From Zychaea mexicana (taxonomy: Eukaryota; Mucoromycota; Mucoromycetes; Mucorales; Lichtheimiaceae), in assembly GCF_025766255.1 (NCBI RefSeq), contig NW_026516793.1, positions 54,239-118,238 of the forward strand: a stretch of 64,000 nucleotides of DNA, given 5' to 3'. Below, one piece after another: positions 63,980 through 64,000 of the stretch. Positions within the stretch are counted from its first letter, which is position 1. Every line of letters begins with the position of its first letter. Both the position numbers and the translations under genes were made by a program. The notes under the pieces were generated by a model that did not search any database, was not told where the DNA came from, and was given only the letters and a program-made list of their open reading frames with translations.

Positions 63980-64000
63980 GTTGCTTCTTTGTTGTGATCT

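Larger units (their letters stand above)
52884..64000 (-). mobile_element. Gypsy-3: Ty3/gypsy element split by a Tc1-like transposon; 5' end outside window
   Basis: Order on minus: gag C-terminus (63979-63500), protease (~62735), RT, RNase H (to 59941), interruption 54887-59938, rest of pol with integrase to 52884. The reading frame ...FDVHY-KSAHQNRNVDFLS... is restored by removing the insert with one TA. The 5' LTR lies beyond 64000, and the 3' LTR could not be delimited left of 52884. Confidence 0.9.

Noticed and set aside
1..64000. tRNA, rRNA or riboswitch genes.
   Set aside because: I looked for conserved tRNA arms and rRNA bloc motifs and saw none; a covariance-model scan would be decisive.

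Overview
The window reads as a transposon graveyard from a eukaryotic genome, most likely an early-diverging (Mucoromycota-type) fungus. This rests on short GT-AG introns (40-75 bp), Ty3/gypsy elements with and without a chromodomain, a KDZ-type DNA transposon, Crypton tyrosine-recombinase genes with a GCR1-like C-terminal domain, a LINE ending in a zf-RVT-like motif, and a large Tc1-like element. I see no convincing host housekeeping gene, tRNA or rRNA. The assignment to Mucoromycota is inference; the element classes are read directly from protein motifs.

Layout. 1-6967: Gypsy-1 (+), with nearly identical LTRs (left one cut by the window edge) and a badly broken gag-pol. 7550-8205: decayed transposase-like fragment. 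8275-21106: Gypsy-2 (-), a chromovirus with 425-bp LTRs, whose gag gene is split by a 5986-bp KDZ transposon (14210-20195) with ~210-230-bp terminal inverted repeats and a 6-bp target duplication. 21116-26625: a truncated Crypton gene (+) fused to a MULE transposase fragment (-), then a second, longer Crypton (-). 28400-36471: a two-ORF LINE (-), split in its reverse transcriptase by an AT-rich DNA transposon (30800-33206) and in its endonuclease by a 387-bp MITE (34467-34853). 36480-39600: unrecognised ORFs, a Pif1/Helitron helicase tail, hairpin repeats and a GC-rich palindrome cluster. 39600-47350: an AT-rich block holding three more copies of a DDE transposase with a C-terminal chromodomain (one intact except for a single stop). 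47400-52880: small decayed genes, MITE-like hairpins, tandem repeats, a PIF/Harbinger-type Myb/SANT gene. 52884-64000: Gypsy-3 (-), split at the end of RNase H by a 5052-bp Tc1/mariner element (54887-59938) that carries an intact three-exon transposase, three small helix-turn-helix/coiled-coil genes, and a ~0.8-kb inverted-repeat array between two divergent genes.

Four insertions can be undone to the base on paper because the host reading frame closes again exactly when the element and one target duplication are removed: KDZ in Gypsy-2 gag (AAACTT), the chromodomain transposon in LINE RT (CTG on the + strand), the MITE in LINE EN (GTT on the + strand), and Tc1 in Gypsy-3 RNase H (TA). Across almost all older elements the in-frame stops are TAA/TAG where Gln (or Trp) is expected and TGA where Arg is expected, i.e. 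C-to-T changes mostly in CpA context. The Tc1-like element lacks them in its transposase and looks youngest.

The most novel-looking items are (i) the AT-rich DDE-transposase/chromodomain fusion family with 3-bp target duplications and a convergent Cys/His-rich second ORF, (ii) the Tc1-like element with accessory DNA-binding genes arranged around an inverted operator-like array, and (iii) the RIP-like nonsense pattern.
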